A DNA stretch of 64,000 nt from Sesamum alatum. Its lineage: Eukaryota > Streptophyta > Magnoliopsida > Lamiales > Pedaliaceae. Location of the stretch: the NCBI GenBank assembly GCA_034509735.1, contig JACGWO010000004.1:26021395-26085394 (forward strand). Direction: 5' to 3'. Below the pieces are notes generated by a model. That model was not told the DNA's origin. It saw only the letters and a list, made by a program, of their open reading frames with translations, and made no database searches. Shown in pieces: positions 1-10,343 of the stretch. Within the stretch, counting starts at the first letter, position 1; the number at the start of each line of letters is the position of its first letter. The position numbers were made by a program, and so were the translations under genes.

Positions 1-376
1 TCCTCAGAACCAAATCGGATAATTTCCCTTGGATTTCTTATGGATAAGGTTTCTCAGGATCCATATTTCCCAGGGGATAAATTCGGGAGATTTTGGGGTG
101 TTGGATTAGATAAGGTTGTAGCAAAACGATCGCGTCCCTAGAATCCATGCAGCATTCTGCGTCCGTCTGATATCTAGATAGTCTTGCCTACTTGGCCGGC
201 TAGGGTGCCTTGGGCTTCTGCCTCTTTAGGTCAAGGGTGGTGTTTGTAGGCGTCTCCTCATGGGCTCAGTGGCCCGGGACCTTCAAGTTCATCTGAGCTC
301 GTACTTTCCTTTGGATTGGGCACTGCGAGTTGGGTTTTCCACTATTGGGCTTACTCAAATTTGGGCATATCATTCA
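1..376 (-). repeat. Partial LTR of Tat-type gypsy element (window edge)
   Basis: The sequence resembles 7406-7705 along about 290 bp (shared blocks include ATAATTTCCCTT and GGGCTCAG). It ends in CA directly before a pyrimidine-rich tract. On the minus strand this reads as an LTR starting TGAATGATATGCCC next to a polypurine tract, which fits the 3' LTR of the minus-strand gypsy element at 1100-5860. The rest of the LTR lies outside the window. Alternatively the repeat pair could belong to another element, because the LTR-like copy at 7406 directly follows a copia LTR fragment. The homology is seen; the assignment is inferred. Confidence 0.5.
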
Positions 377-393
377 GTCCCTCCTCCCCCTCT
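377..393 (-). other. Candidate polypurine tract of Tat-type element
   Basis: A pyrimidine-rich stretch on the plus strand (purine-rich on the minus strand) sits immediately beside the putative LTR end at 376. A polypurine tract primes plus-strand DNA synthesis and lies just upstream of the 3' LTR, as the minus-strand gag-pol orientation predicts. Confidence 0.4.
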
Positions 394-1099
394 GAGGAGG
401 AGGAGGCTTCCTCAGTCTGTCTTATAGTAGTGTCCCTACTGCTAGTAATATTCTTACTTCCCTATTTCTGAAAAATCCCCTCTGACCTAAGCATCCTTCC
501 TTCTTACGAAAAGATAAAGACAATCTTCCTAGATTTGGGTTTGTTGTGAGGCCGGATTTGATAGGTAGGATGTAAGTTGCCTCAGTATCGGGTGCGTGCA
601 TTACACTTTCCCACATGGAGGCGGTTATTGATAATTGCCCCCTCTTGTAACTTTCGTCCCTCTAGTGGTTACCTAGCACGTCTGTAAGTAACCACAAAAC
701 ATCGCCCCTCATCTGCATCCTTAACTCCTTTCCTTCTTATCCCTTTCATTTTTCCCTCCCCACGATGTTGGAGAGAGAAAAACCATTTGACTATTGTAGT
801 ACTTTACCTTCTTGCATTCTTTCTTATAAGTGAAAGCATCTCCTCTTTTGTTCGCACATTTTTCTGGTCTCCTTCCTTTTCTAATGGGCTTTTCTCTTTA
901 TTATATTCTTCTTTAATGGTACTTCCGATTAGTCATGCATTTTATTGGGGAACGTCTGACAGACGAGGAACCCTTCCAAGGCCACCTTTTGAGGGGCGGG
1001 CTTTTGGCCTGTCCTCCTTACAAAATGCAACTGAGAAGCCAACGTTGCCTTATGGACGAGCCTTTGAGGGAGAGGGGATACCGAACGATGAAAAGGAGG
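394..1099. other. Spacer, no gene recognised
   Basis: Pyrimidine-rich sequence lies between the putative polypurine tract and the antisense ORF. Short open frames on both strands show no recognisable domain. It may be untranslated 3' sequence of the Tat-type element or upstream sequence of the antisense ORF. Confidence 0.4.
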
Positions 1100-2770
1100 A
1101 GAAGGAAATGGCGGATTTCCTCTCCCGTTGAGGAGTTGAACCTCCGGCGGTTGAAAGAGAAGAAGGAGAGGGCAACCAACCCTATTCTTTTGAATAGGGT
1201 CCCCACCTCCTTCCGTGTCGTGGATATTAATCAGCTCATAGTGGAGTATAATATTCCTAACTGCTATATTCTTTTGGTCCCTTCCATGAGAATCAACTAG
1301 ATATCTTTCCCCAACTACCTATATTTTTTACCACCCAAATGAGAGACATCTTCTGCTTTCCTATTCCTGCTTTTTACGAGGAGTTTGCTACAGTTTTCAA
1401 AGTCCCCCTAAACCAAATAGCTCTAGTTCCTTCTGACTTCTGGCTACCTTTGGTACTGTGTTCAAGTATAACAGTTTTACCCTTTCGGGCAAGGATATTC
1501 TTCCCTGTTTTCAGCAGAAAAATTCTGAACGTAGGAGTTTTCATTTTACTCCCCATCGTGAGTTTACTTTTTCCTACTCCTAGTGCGCTAAATTGTGGAG
1601 GGTTAGCGTCTTTTATGTGCTTCCCCCTTCTCATTGGCCTTCCTTTAATCACTGATATATGATCTTCCTCCCCTTACTCTTTTTCCGTGAGAAATCGGTC
1701 TACTAACTTTGTGTCCTCTTGGTGGACTTAAACCCCACCCGTACAATTGTTGAGGGTTGCTGAATGAGAGGCTCATGTCCCCTTTCCGGCTTAAGCCCTA
1801 AAGTGGTCCCTTTGGAGGGCCAATGGGAACTTATTCTCTTGATGCCTTGTTTTCGTATTCTGCTTATCCTAACCGATTAGCACTAAAGAAATGCAATTTT
1901 TGTTTTTTTTCTGTAGAGGATCAATGTTTAGCAAATATCTACAAGGCGGCATCCAGGGCAACCATAGGGGAAGCAGGCGACTCTGGCTGCGCGTACTCCA
2001 AAGAGACACCTGCTTTCCAATGATTCATGAGGGAAAGCGGGCAATTTTGACTCTCATAGCCCCCTTCCAAGAGGGCTAAGGAGTGTTCCTCCTCCAACGT
2101 CCCCCTGTAGGTGTCCACTCGATCTGGGGCCACTCCTCCTCCTCCCTCGCCACCTCTTCATTCTCGAGAGGCCATAGCTTATCCCCAGACGTCAACGCTT
2201 CATGGTTAAGTGGGGTTTATATTCACACCAGTCCATCATGCGGGAATGCGAGGGGGATTCTCTTATGCCCGCCGAATTTTTAAAGGGGGTGGTGCTCCCG
2301 GGGGATAAGCGTCTTGTTCTCAACTTCCCGAAGAGACCTCTTGAGCTCATTTCCTGCTATGCTATTAAGGTGATGCCTATTTTTTTCTCTTTCTTGTTTC
2401 CTTCAGAGTTTCACTATCTTGTATTTTTTGTACATTGAAACTTTCCCGTCTCTTCCAGGCGACGATGTGTTGGGGAGTATTGTCCATACCCCAAGTCCCA
2501 CCTCGTCCTTCTCGGATGGTCAGAGGAAGAGTTGGAAGAAAGTGTGGATCCGTGGTGGCTTGAGGTGGCAAATATGAAGGAGACTAGAAAGGAAACGTTA
2601 GGGAAGGTTCAGGCATTTGAAGAGTAGGTTTAGCATCTGAAACAACAAACTGACAGATATGATTAAGAGTCAGTCTGAGGCTTTGCAAGGCGACCGAGAA
2701 GGTTACAAGGACTTCCCCGACTCTACTGAAGGTCGTCACTTCCTGGAGGCCTACTAACAGAGTCGCCTAT
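1100..2770 (+). pseudogene. Degraded 'putative gypsy-type transposon' (Transposase_28-like) ORF
   Basis: Joined fragments on the plus strand resemble the plant Transposase_28 / 'putative gypsy type transposon' domain. The clearest part is 1339-1662: a Phe-Pro-Ile-Pro block, then residues like those of the family in a region normally followed by a Pro-Phe-Arg motif. Weaker matches follow at 2202-2370 and about 2680-2750 (GDREGYKDFPDSTEGRHFL-like). Possible intron borders occur near 2370 (GT) and 2405 (CAG). Stops and frameshifts break it throughout. It runs opposite to the gag-pol remnants on its right and ends where RNase H begins. Antisense ORFs between pol and the 3' LTR are known in some Tat-lineage elements, so I read it as part of that element, not a host gene. 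A captured host gene is the alternative. Confidence 0.5.
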
Positions 2771-2779
2771 GAGCAATAA

Positions 2780-3370
2780 AAAGTTGGAAGGCTTCAAGAT
2801 GGAGTTGGGCGTATAGTCATCGGTGCCCTAGCTTCCACACCATTCCGATGCCTAACGCTAGGGCTCGTACTTAGTTTCATTATTGAAGGCTTCAAAATAA
2901 AAGTTGATTTGCGAATTCTAAATCCACTTCTTTCAGGAAAAGTTGACTCCAATTCCTTAAGCAGTGGAAAGACCCATCCATGTGCAACAGCCAGACTACC
3001 TTGCTGGGAGGAGAAAATGTACTTTAGACATGAAGTTGGCCAAGGCTTGGGCCTTGATGGCCGTTCGAGGTATATCGCATATATCGTATTCGCTTAGTTT
3101 TGTGGCCCACTTGATCAATCATACCAATGTATACGGATTACCAAGGACCTATTAAAAGGGGTAGTTGGTGCGCACCCCCAATGGGTAGGATGGAAAGTAC
3201 AGGGGTAGTTTTCGCGTTATTATTATTAATGCTAATTCTATCTTCTTGATAGGGTTGTGACGCCCCTCAACTCCGTTGAGCATCTTACTTACATAGTAGA
3301 TAAGGCATTTGTGCCTCCTTCCTCTCGTAGGAGGACAGACCATACCACCTGAAGTGACGCATAGGTACAC
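2780..3370 (-). pseudogene. Tat-type gypsy RNase H remnant
   Basis: The minus-strand frame 3370-3152 matches the start of Tat-type RNase H: IYYVSKML, then an IKKIELALIIITRKL stretch and a 'YP..V.TNYPF' end. Downstream fragments in shifted frames (to about 2780) retain pieces such as AIKAQGLANFM and a LEFA-like segment. Stops and frameshifts show it is inactive. In the intact element it would degrade the RNA of the RNA-DNA hybrid during reverse transcription. No integrase was found further left; the antisense ORF begins instead, so integrase is probably deleted. Confidence 0.7.
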
Positions 3371-3483
3371 ATATAAAGTGTCTCTTGGAGACGGTTTAAC
3401 TAGGAGGGGGAGGCTAGCCAGGTATCTCTGAGTTCTTCAAAAGCTTTGTCGCATTTTCTCCCTACTCGAAACTTTTGGCTTCC

Positions 3484-4960
3484 TTAGCACCCTAAAGAAG
3501 GTAAATTCTTCCCGACGGACTTGGCTGTGAACCGGCTTAGTGCGGCTATCCTTTCTACGAGACGTTGTACCTCGTTAAAATTGGTAGGAGCCTTCATATC
3601 TAGTAATGCCTTAATCTTGAGTGGATTGGCCTCTATCCCTCTCTCAGTTACCATGAATCCCAAAAAACGTCCCCCTGGCACTCTGAAGGCGCATTTGGCG
3701 GGGTTGAATTTTAATCGGTCCCTTCTGAGGACTTCAAATGTCTCTTTGAAGTTCAATTTTTACATGGTCATTAGCTACTTCCATATTTCTTCCCAACTAG
3801 GGAACGAAATATCTTATCAACTAAGTGTCGGGTACTGGCCCTGCAATTTTCAGGACCAAATAGCATGGACATAAAACAGAATATTCCTGCTGAAGCGATG
3901 AAATTGAGTCTTTTGTGATCTTCAGAGGCCAACATGATCTAGTGATATCGCTGGGAAGCATCCATCATGCTTAGGAGTTCACACCTGATGTAGAATCTAC
4001 CAGTTGATTGATACGTGTGAGAGGGATTAGAAATCCTTCGTGCAAGCTTTATTCAGGTCTTGGAAAATCCACGCACATCCTCCATTTTGCTCCTGTTTTA
4101 TATGCCTGGACTCTAAACATTTTTCTGTCATGGCCTGGATCATTTATCCTTCTCGAGGCCTAAATGCCTCTTCTTCGCTTTACCGGTTTCGTTGAAGGAT
4201 CGATATTGAGTTGATGCATTATAACCTCTAGGCTATACCCCTCCAAATCCTGAGGGGATCAAGCGAATACGTCCATGTTCCTTGAAAGCACTGTATCAAA
4301 TCTTTCTTGAGGCGTCCCTGCAGTTGTGGTCCGATCCTGGCAGTTTTTCCATGGCTCCACGAGTTTAATTCTATGATCAGCAACTCCTTGGCAAGTTTAC
4401 CTTAGTGTGATCCCCATCGCTAGGGGTGTTCTCTCCTGAGGGGGACCTAGGTCTTTTGGCCTCCTTCTCCCTAGAAGGATCTTCCCCTTGGTGCTTATGA
4501 GATTCTTTTGGGGGTAGGCCAGTAGCTCCCTAATTTTTAGCCCTTGCATATGGCTTCCACATAACATTTCTGCGATTGTTGTTGGCCCCCCTCAAACATC
4601 CCCTATCGCTCTAGGTACGGGGAATTTTTATGTTCATGTGAACAGTGGAGATAACCACCTTGAAACTGTTGAGAGTAGGTCTCCCCAAAATTACGTTATA
4701 AGCCGAGGGTATCTACCACCAGCAACTTTATGAAGCACGTCCTTCTTAACAACCCTTGCCCTAAGGAGAGGGGAAGGGTGATTGAACCTCGAGGGCGCAT
4801 TATTTCTTTTGCAAATCCATACAACGATGTGTCCACCTTTTCAATAGAGACACCCAAAGCTGCATTGGGTCATATGCCTTTCTAGAAATGATATCTACTG
4901 AACTTCCTGAGTCGATGAATACTCGACTGACCTAATAGTTGGCCTATGTGGAAGTGATTA
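3484..4960 (-). pseudogene. Tat-type gypsy protease and reverse transcriptase remnant
   Basis: Reading right to left, the minus strand has the aspartic-protease motif FIDSGSSVDII near 4880-4920. It then has 'NMDVFAWSPQDLEG' near 4250-4300, 'AKWRMCVDF' near 4070-4090 and a 'LVDST' block. The best frame, 3756-3484, contains [29 protein letters not shown] and the end of the RT palm. The YVDD active site is destroyed (reads VANDH near 3760). Many frame breaks occur. The protease would mature the polyprotein and the RT would copy the element RNA. The order protease-RT-RNase H is normal for gypsy elements. Confidence 0.8.
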
Positions 4961-5860
4961 CCAAAGCATAATTATTTGGGAGGGTCACTCTAGGCCTCTC
5001 CTTAAGCCCCAATTGGATGATAGGAGTGTTGGCCACAGAGTTGACTTCCAGTACTTCTTCAAAGGCGTTATTCTCCGCCTCCCTAACGAGCGCTTTTTGG
5101 GTCCTATGGGAATCTCCCACCATGGGGCTCCCAGATATAATGCGAATAATTCCCTTTCGAGGGGGATTTGCTTCATCGGATCGCCCCGAGGGGGCGTGAC
5201 TGTGACCATCCTTTCAGGGAGGTTAGGGGCTGTGGCGCTTTCCAGTCCTTTCTCTGATAAGGATTCGTGCCTGAGCTTTTTCTCTACACACGAATTTCTA
5301 GAGGTATGCATTCTGAATGGGTAGCTGTATTTCACTCTTCAAATGTTGGCATTCTTTAATAGTATACCCATAATGGTTGTGAAACTGGCAGAACTTGTCA
5401 TATTTAGGTTGTGTAAGGCCGTCTCTGGCATTGCGAGGCCGAATTAACAACCCCTTACCTTCTATGACCATGAGGGCTTAAGTAATAAGAGCATTTAAAT
5501 GAGTATACACGGAGATCCCTCTAGAAGGGGGCTCTCCGATCTCGGAAGTTCGTCTGGGCTTCAGTGCAAGTCCTTCTTCATTCTTGTATTTCCTCTTTTC
5601 TCCTCGTCCCCCCTTCTTAGAAGCTTGAGCTTCCTCCTTGTTGATGTATTTTGCCACTCTGGCCAAGAGGCTGTCAAAGTCTGGTGCCGGCTTCTTGGCC
5701 AATGACTTGAAGAATCTCTGTCGAGAAGCCCTTGGGAGAAAGCGTTGGCCTTATATCCTGAGTACTGGTCAGGACTTCTAAGGCGGAAGTGTTGAATCTA
5801 TTTAAGTAATCCCTTAGCGAGTCAGCATCTTTCTCGCGGACAGTGAAGACGCTAGGCGGG
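4961..5860 (-). pseudogene. Tat-type gypsy gag remnant
   Basis: The minus strand carries gag features: SVFTVREKDADSLRDYLNRFN near 5700-5860, KPAPDFDSLLARVAKYINKEEA at 5690-5625, and a zinc-knuckle-like KYDKFCQFHNHYGYTIKEC near 5410-5345. A linker follows with 'SGSPMVGDSHRTQK' near 5110-5150. Gag forms the particle and binds RNA. The N-terminal part is cut off at 5860/5861, where a copia-type LTR begins in the opposite orientation. Frameshifts between 5335 and 5478 show it is inactive. Confidence 0.75.
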
Positions 5861-7405
5861 TGTTAGAATAGGTGACCGTGAAGAAAATCTAGTTAGGCTT
5901 ATGTACCCTATTTCTGACATCGTGGTATAAATAATTTATTTTGAATAAAAGTGATTTTCAGTTACGGCATTTATACTTTGATTGTGTTCACTGACTGTTC
6001 AATGCATATAACTGTTCAATGCACAAGGAAAGCCCGCAGACCGGAAATGTTAATTCAAGAAGCTGGAATGTGCATAGGTTGGCAGTCATGAAATCAGGTT
6101 CTGTGGATCGGTCTGAAATTCTCCAAGTCAAGGACCTCAAGATTGGGTATGGAGGATCCATTTGAGACTTCTATTAAATGATTGCATTCGCGTTTCATCG
6201 ACAAGTGACGAGGATCGTCCATGCAATATTAGTGGATTAGCTAGCTCGGTGTCGGCTGACTGAGGTGACTCGAGGGAATCATCATATGGGAAACTTTGAG
6301 TAGGTTGGTCGGTATGACTTGTATTCCCAGTTCTGACAGTATGAGATTAGTCCTCGAACTTAAGGACTACGGCAGTCACACGCACACCATGTCTGAATCT
6401 TAGATTTGGTGAGAGGCTACCAAGTCGAAAGACTTGGTTGCTATAAGCTCTATCCAGTGCAGTCAAGATGTGTAGTGTGTACGGTGAGTCCCAAGACAGA
6501 ATTCGTCTCCTGTCAAACGGTTGACTGTAGTGTCTCACTCACACTCTGAAACTCCGTTCCCTATAAAATCTAAGGCCATAGTGAGATGAATAGTGGGATA
6601 AGATCCCAGTGACGTTTCAGTGGGTGAACGAGTATAGGCTTAAGTCAAGAATGGGTACCAACATCGAAGATCCATATCGTAGACTATAGCTGTGAGATAG
6701 TAGACGGAAGGACCATACTCATACGCATTTGAGAACCTAAATGTTCATGCCATGATTTCACCTAGTCTCTAGTGTCATGGACCGTTGCTAGACGACCACC
6801 CATGGTGACGAAAGAATTCTTGTCATGGAATGATTGGATATTCAGCCATGTCTAGCTGAAGATGAACCTAAAGAGTTACACACAAGTTACTAGAAATGGA
6901 GGAATTAATTTGGAAATAATTCCGGGAGATCAACGATTTAATTAGATTAAATTAGTTTTCTTTTTTTAGTGTTAAGACTTTAAGTATTAATTAGATTACT
7001 TAGGCTTGATTCATAAAATTAGATTTATGAAATTAGGGAATGGGTATTTCCGTCTTTAGCTAGATTTAAAGATGGCAATATTAATTTTTGGCTCAAGTTT
7101 TTTATTAGATATTTACTAGAAGCCCATTAGGATTTGCTGGACTATTTTAAATGAGATTAAAAGTCCATTCCATAAAGCCCATCAAAGGTTGGACAGACGA
7201 GATTTAATCTTGACAAGATAAAATCATTAGTAAGTAATAAAGTAATGATGAAATGGCAGATGTATTCATAACTGCTTGTGGAGAGATATGTGTGTTTGTG
7301 GGAAGGAAAACATACGTTATGCATTGACTAGAAAGAGACTTGTATTTATAGGTAGAGTTTCCTAGTGCATGAGGAGTTATCCTCCCAAGAGCAGGGAGGT
7401 AGTTA
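5861..7405 (+). repeat. Truncated copia-type LTR ('E', related to A and B LTRs)
   Basis: It starts TGTTAGAATAGGTGACC, exactly like the A and B LTRs. It keeps the common U3 order: TCCAAGTCAAGGA, the 'CACCTAGTCTCTAGTG-CATGGACCGTTGCTAG' block at 6760-6791, then 'CCTAAAGAGT-ACACAC'. A TATA-like TATTTATAG lies near 7344. After that it lacks the U5 blocks seen in A and B, so the 3' part seems lost. It interrupts Tat gag. The left flank GCGGG has no matching duplication on the right, so this is not a clean solo LTR. It is a diverged third LTR family. Confidence 0.65.
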
Positions 7406-7705
7406 CGAGAGATAAGCCCCTACAGAACCTAAATCGGGATAATTTCCCTTAGATTTCATACAGATAAACCTTCTCATGAACCATGTTCATGGGGATAAAC
7501 CCAGGAGATTTTGGGTGTTTGATTGGATACAACCAAACAATCCATCTCTTTCTCGAAATTCGTTGCAGCATTCCACGTTCACCTGCCATCTGGATGTGTC
7601 CTGTCTACTTGTCGGCCAGGGTGGCGTTGGACTTCCGCCTCTTTGGGTCAAAGGTGGTTTTTGTAGGCCCCATCCTTCCTGGGCTCAGCGGCTCGGGAAC
7701 CTACA
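7406..7705. repeat. Second copy of the LTR-like sequence at 1-300
   Basis: It aligns by eye with positions 1-300 over nearly the whole length with substitutions and small indels. It is probably the second LTR of the minus-strand Tat-type element. The leader and gag N-terminus expected between 5860 and this LTR are missing, implying a deletion or rearrangement at the LTR-E junction. Confidence 0.5.
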
Positions 7706-7835
7706 TGTTACTCCAGGCTTCGTGCCTAATTGTCCATGTAGCAGTGTTGCACAACAACATGTAGTTCAGATATGTTCCTCCTAAATGCTAGCAGGTGATT
7801 CTCCATGGACGTTTGTTGATGCTGGAGGCCTATCA
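7706..7835. other. Unassigned spacer ending in a 14-bp direct repeat
   Basis: I recognise nothing in this stretch. The last 14 bases (7822-7835, CTGGAGGCCTATCA) recur exactly at 9169-9182. Confidence 0.4.
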
Positions 7836-8311
7836 TGTTGTTAATTAAGTACATGGAATCAGATTTTATAATGAGGTGTGTAATTTCCAAATCAGTGGCC
7901 AACATAATTACTTATAAGAATAAATATCTACAGATTTCTAATGTTTTGAAATGTCTCTGCAATTATATGAGCTCAAACCGTCCTCCTCATCAAAAAGGAG
8001 GTATTGTTTGATTGTTATAAAAGGAAGGTGGAAAGCGCCTAGAGCAGGCCGCGGACTGAGTACCGGTGGCAGTAACTGACCGTACAATATTTGTTGGACA
8101 AATACTACCCTCATGTGTTTTAAAAATTCAGCTAAAAACTCCATGTGTTTTGAAAATCGGCAAAAAAAACCCCTTTATTTTCTTAAATAAAGCAGGCATG
8201 CCCCGTGTGTTTTTGATTGCATAAAAAGCCATAGGATCTTATCAATTCATCTCAAACTTTAGATCTTAAATTTATAAAAGATTAAGGGTCTTGATTAAGG
8301 GTCGGTAGGGT

Positions 8312-8411
8312 GATTTGGGTGACCGCACAACTGTCACCCAAGGTACATCTGGGAGACGGCAGTTGCCGTCACCTAGGGGAGATTTGGGCGACGGTGACCA
8401 CCACCGTCACA
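8312..8411. repeat. Three tandem hairpin units
   Basis: Three related units lie in a row, each an inverted repeat: GGGTGAC (8317-8323) with GTCACCC (8333-8339); GACGGCA with TGCCGTC (8355-8370, 2-base loop); GACGGTG (8390-8396) with CACCGTC (8402-8408). Each unit is led by a 'GATTTGGG' or 'CATCTGGG' block. They lie in the left half of the putative foldback element and would extrude as small stem-loops. Confidence 0.75.
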
Positions 8412-9080
8412 CAAATTATTATTTTCTAAATTCATTTTAAGTGTGTAATAAATTAAAAAAAATTATTTGTATTATTAAAAAATTAGAAAAATGATTAAAT
8501 TAAAAAAAAATTGGTTTATATTTATAAAAAAAACAAAATTTAAATTTTAAACTTAAATATTGTATTAATATATAATATAATTTATTTAAAACTCATTAAA
8601 ACTAAATAATGATTTAATTTAGTTAGTAATATATAATTATTATAACTTTTAACATTTATATTCATATAGCTTTAAATTTGGAGAATGAATTTTAGTATGT
8701 TAACGTTATATTGTGTTTTAATTTTGTTTAATTTAAACTATAGATTTTTAAAAAAAAATATATTTATTTAGATATTTAAATAAATATAGTTAAAAGTAAA
8801 ATTATTTTTTTAGGAATGATGAAAATGCAAGAAAAAACACATAAATTGGGTATATGAATTGGGTAACTTATAAAAGTATAAAGGGTATTATTGTCAAATT
8901 CTAGCCCAAATAGAGTCAAATGCCGCCAAAGTCATGCCATTTCGCACTACCCATGCGTGATAGCCACCTTCTGTTAATTTCTAAAGAAAGGGGAGTTTCG
9001 AGCAATGTTTTGAAATCACGAGGGTGTTTTTGCCTATTTGTATAACACAGGGCGTTTTACCTATTTCAAAAAGACAGGGA

Positions 9081-9095
9081 GGGGGGGGGGGGGGG
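9081..9095 (+). repeat. G15 homopolymer
   Basis: A run of 15 G, preceded by GGGA, lies at the right end of the foldback-like element. It is prone to slippage and sequencing error and could form a quadruplex. Confidence 0.9.
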
Positions 9096-9182
9096 AGAAA
9101 GCAATATGGTCATATTTATTTTTTTAAATACTTAAATATTTACTAACAAATCTTATTTAATTTATTTTCTGGAGGCCTATCA

Positions 9183-10084
9183 GAGCTGCTCGATGAGCAT
9201 GCCACACAACCCTCGCAAGGGGAGGGTGCCTCATTGAGAGTTGGAGACTATCATTCAAGGTGTACACATCATACGCAACCAGTTGGTGGACCATAGACGC
9301 CTGAGCATCCATGACTGTCGCCCCGCATCCGACAAACCCTCACACCACACACAGCTCAACCAAATCAAGTGTTCTTTGAGCGTGATGTGCGACAGGATGG
9401 GGCTCTCACTGATGTTCCCTGACCTACAGTCGTTGCTCCCATCCCCACTCAATCGCTGACGCCTGGGCGAGGGATCACTACAAGAGACGGCTGAGGGTGT
9501 TGTACAGCCTGAGCCTGCCAATGAGTATTAGCCAGAGCCATTAGATTAGGATTTCTCATGTATTTTTTTTATTATTCATATTGTAAAATGTATGCTATAT
9601 TTAAATTATTTTTAATTAATTTTATTTTATATTTTTTGAAACTAAGCATCTCAAATTTTATAATTAATAGAATATTAAAAAATTGAAAATAAAAAACAAA
9701 GAAAAATATTCTTTTTTAAAATATATTATTTGGTTTTTGTTACGACATCCATCGGAAATTCCATCCTAATTTAATATAACTTACAACGCCAATACTTAAA
9801 TAGTCTGTCCCAACTCTTTCCGTAACCTCATCGAAAATTAAGCTTTTACTTCTCGATCACCTGGGCGGATTTTTTGATTGCCAGAGCGTCCATTGGAAAT
9901 CTGTTGCAAAAATTCCAAGGGAGATTATCTTTCGCTAGAATAATGTCGTAAATATTTTATGACTAAACTTTTTTGAGGCAACCTTTTGTCTATCAGAATA
10001 CTCCATCGAAAATGTAAAAAGTAACAAGTCGTTAAAAATTCCATGGCAAAGTCAGTTGCTAAACCCCATTTTTCTTTTTCTGTG
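9183..10084 (+). mobile_element. CACTA-like transposon 3' end with ORF remnant
   Basis: From about 9726 to 10040 the sequence contains repeated 'CCATCGGAAATTCC'-like units (near 9748, 9889, 10004 and others), typical of subterminal repeats of plant En/Spm (CACTA) elements. The end, TTTTTCTTTTTCTGTG at 10069-10084, reads on the other strand as CACAGAAAAAG..., a decayed form of the CACTACAAGAAAAA terminus. Before it, 9183-9540 is a compositionally coding-like stretch with several frameshifts (Pro/Thr/Gln-rich, ending PEPLD-stop near 9546). I cannot assign it to a known transposase domain. The other terminus is not visible. Confidence 0.45.
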
Positions 10085-10214
10085 ACAGGGTCGCTCCCTG
10101 CTTGAATGATAAGGTAGTATATGGTCTTATGGGAGTCAAAGGGTGGTATTTGCCTTACTATTTCTTCACAGGCTTATGTAATTTTTGTGTTTCCTTTTCC
10201 AAACTAGGTAGATG

Positions 10215-10343
10215 CAGAAAATAAGGGCTAATTGCCTTACACTGTCAGTGAGACCACCTAGTTTTGATTCGAGTCCCGCATGTATCTAGGGTGAGGGTAC
10301 GCTCCTAAAATTCTGTAAAAACACCTACTATGTATATAAGTAT
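10215..10343 (+). mobile_element. Possible tRNA-derived SINE fragment
   Basis: GATTCGAGTCC at 10266-10276 matches a Pol III B box (GGTTCGANNCC type). A loose A-box-like GGGCTAATTGCC lies about 40 bases upstream (10225-10236). The stretch does not fold as a full tRNA. No poly-A tail or duplication is clear because the Athila LTR starts at 10344. Confidence 0.3.

Larger units (their letters stand above)
7836..9168. mobile_element. Putative foldback / non-autonomous DNA transposon
   Basis: It is flanked by an exact 14-bp direct repeat (7822-7835 and 9169-9182). Inside, about 8100-8215 holds roughly 30-bp units of the type 'CCCTCATGTGTTTTAAAAAT..GCAAAAA'. Similar units recur in inverted orientation at about 8985-9080. 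The centre (8430-8870) is very AT-rich and non-coding. This resembles non-autonomous DNA elements with subterminal inverted repeats. No transposase is present. A 14-bp duplication is longer than usual for Mutator (about 9) or hAT (8), so the superfamily is open. Confidence 0.4.

Noticed and set aside
787..1131. Hydrophobic N-terminus that looks like a membrane protein
   Set aside because: Pyrimidine-rich sequence gives Phe/Leu/Ser codons; no conserved domain, and the recognisable antisense ORF is in other frames further on.
8312..8411. CRISPR-like array of short palindromic repeats
   Set aside because: Only three diverged units without unique spacers, in a plant repeat context.
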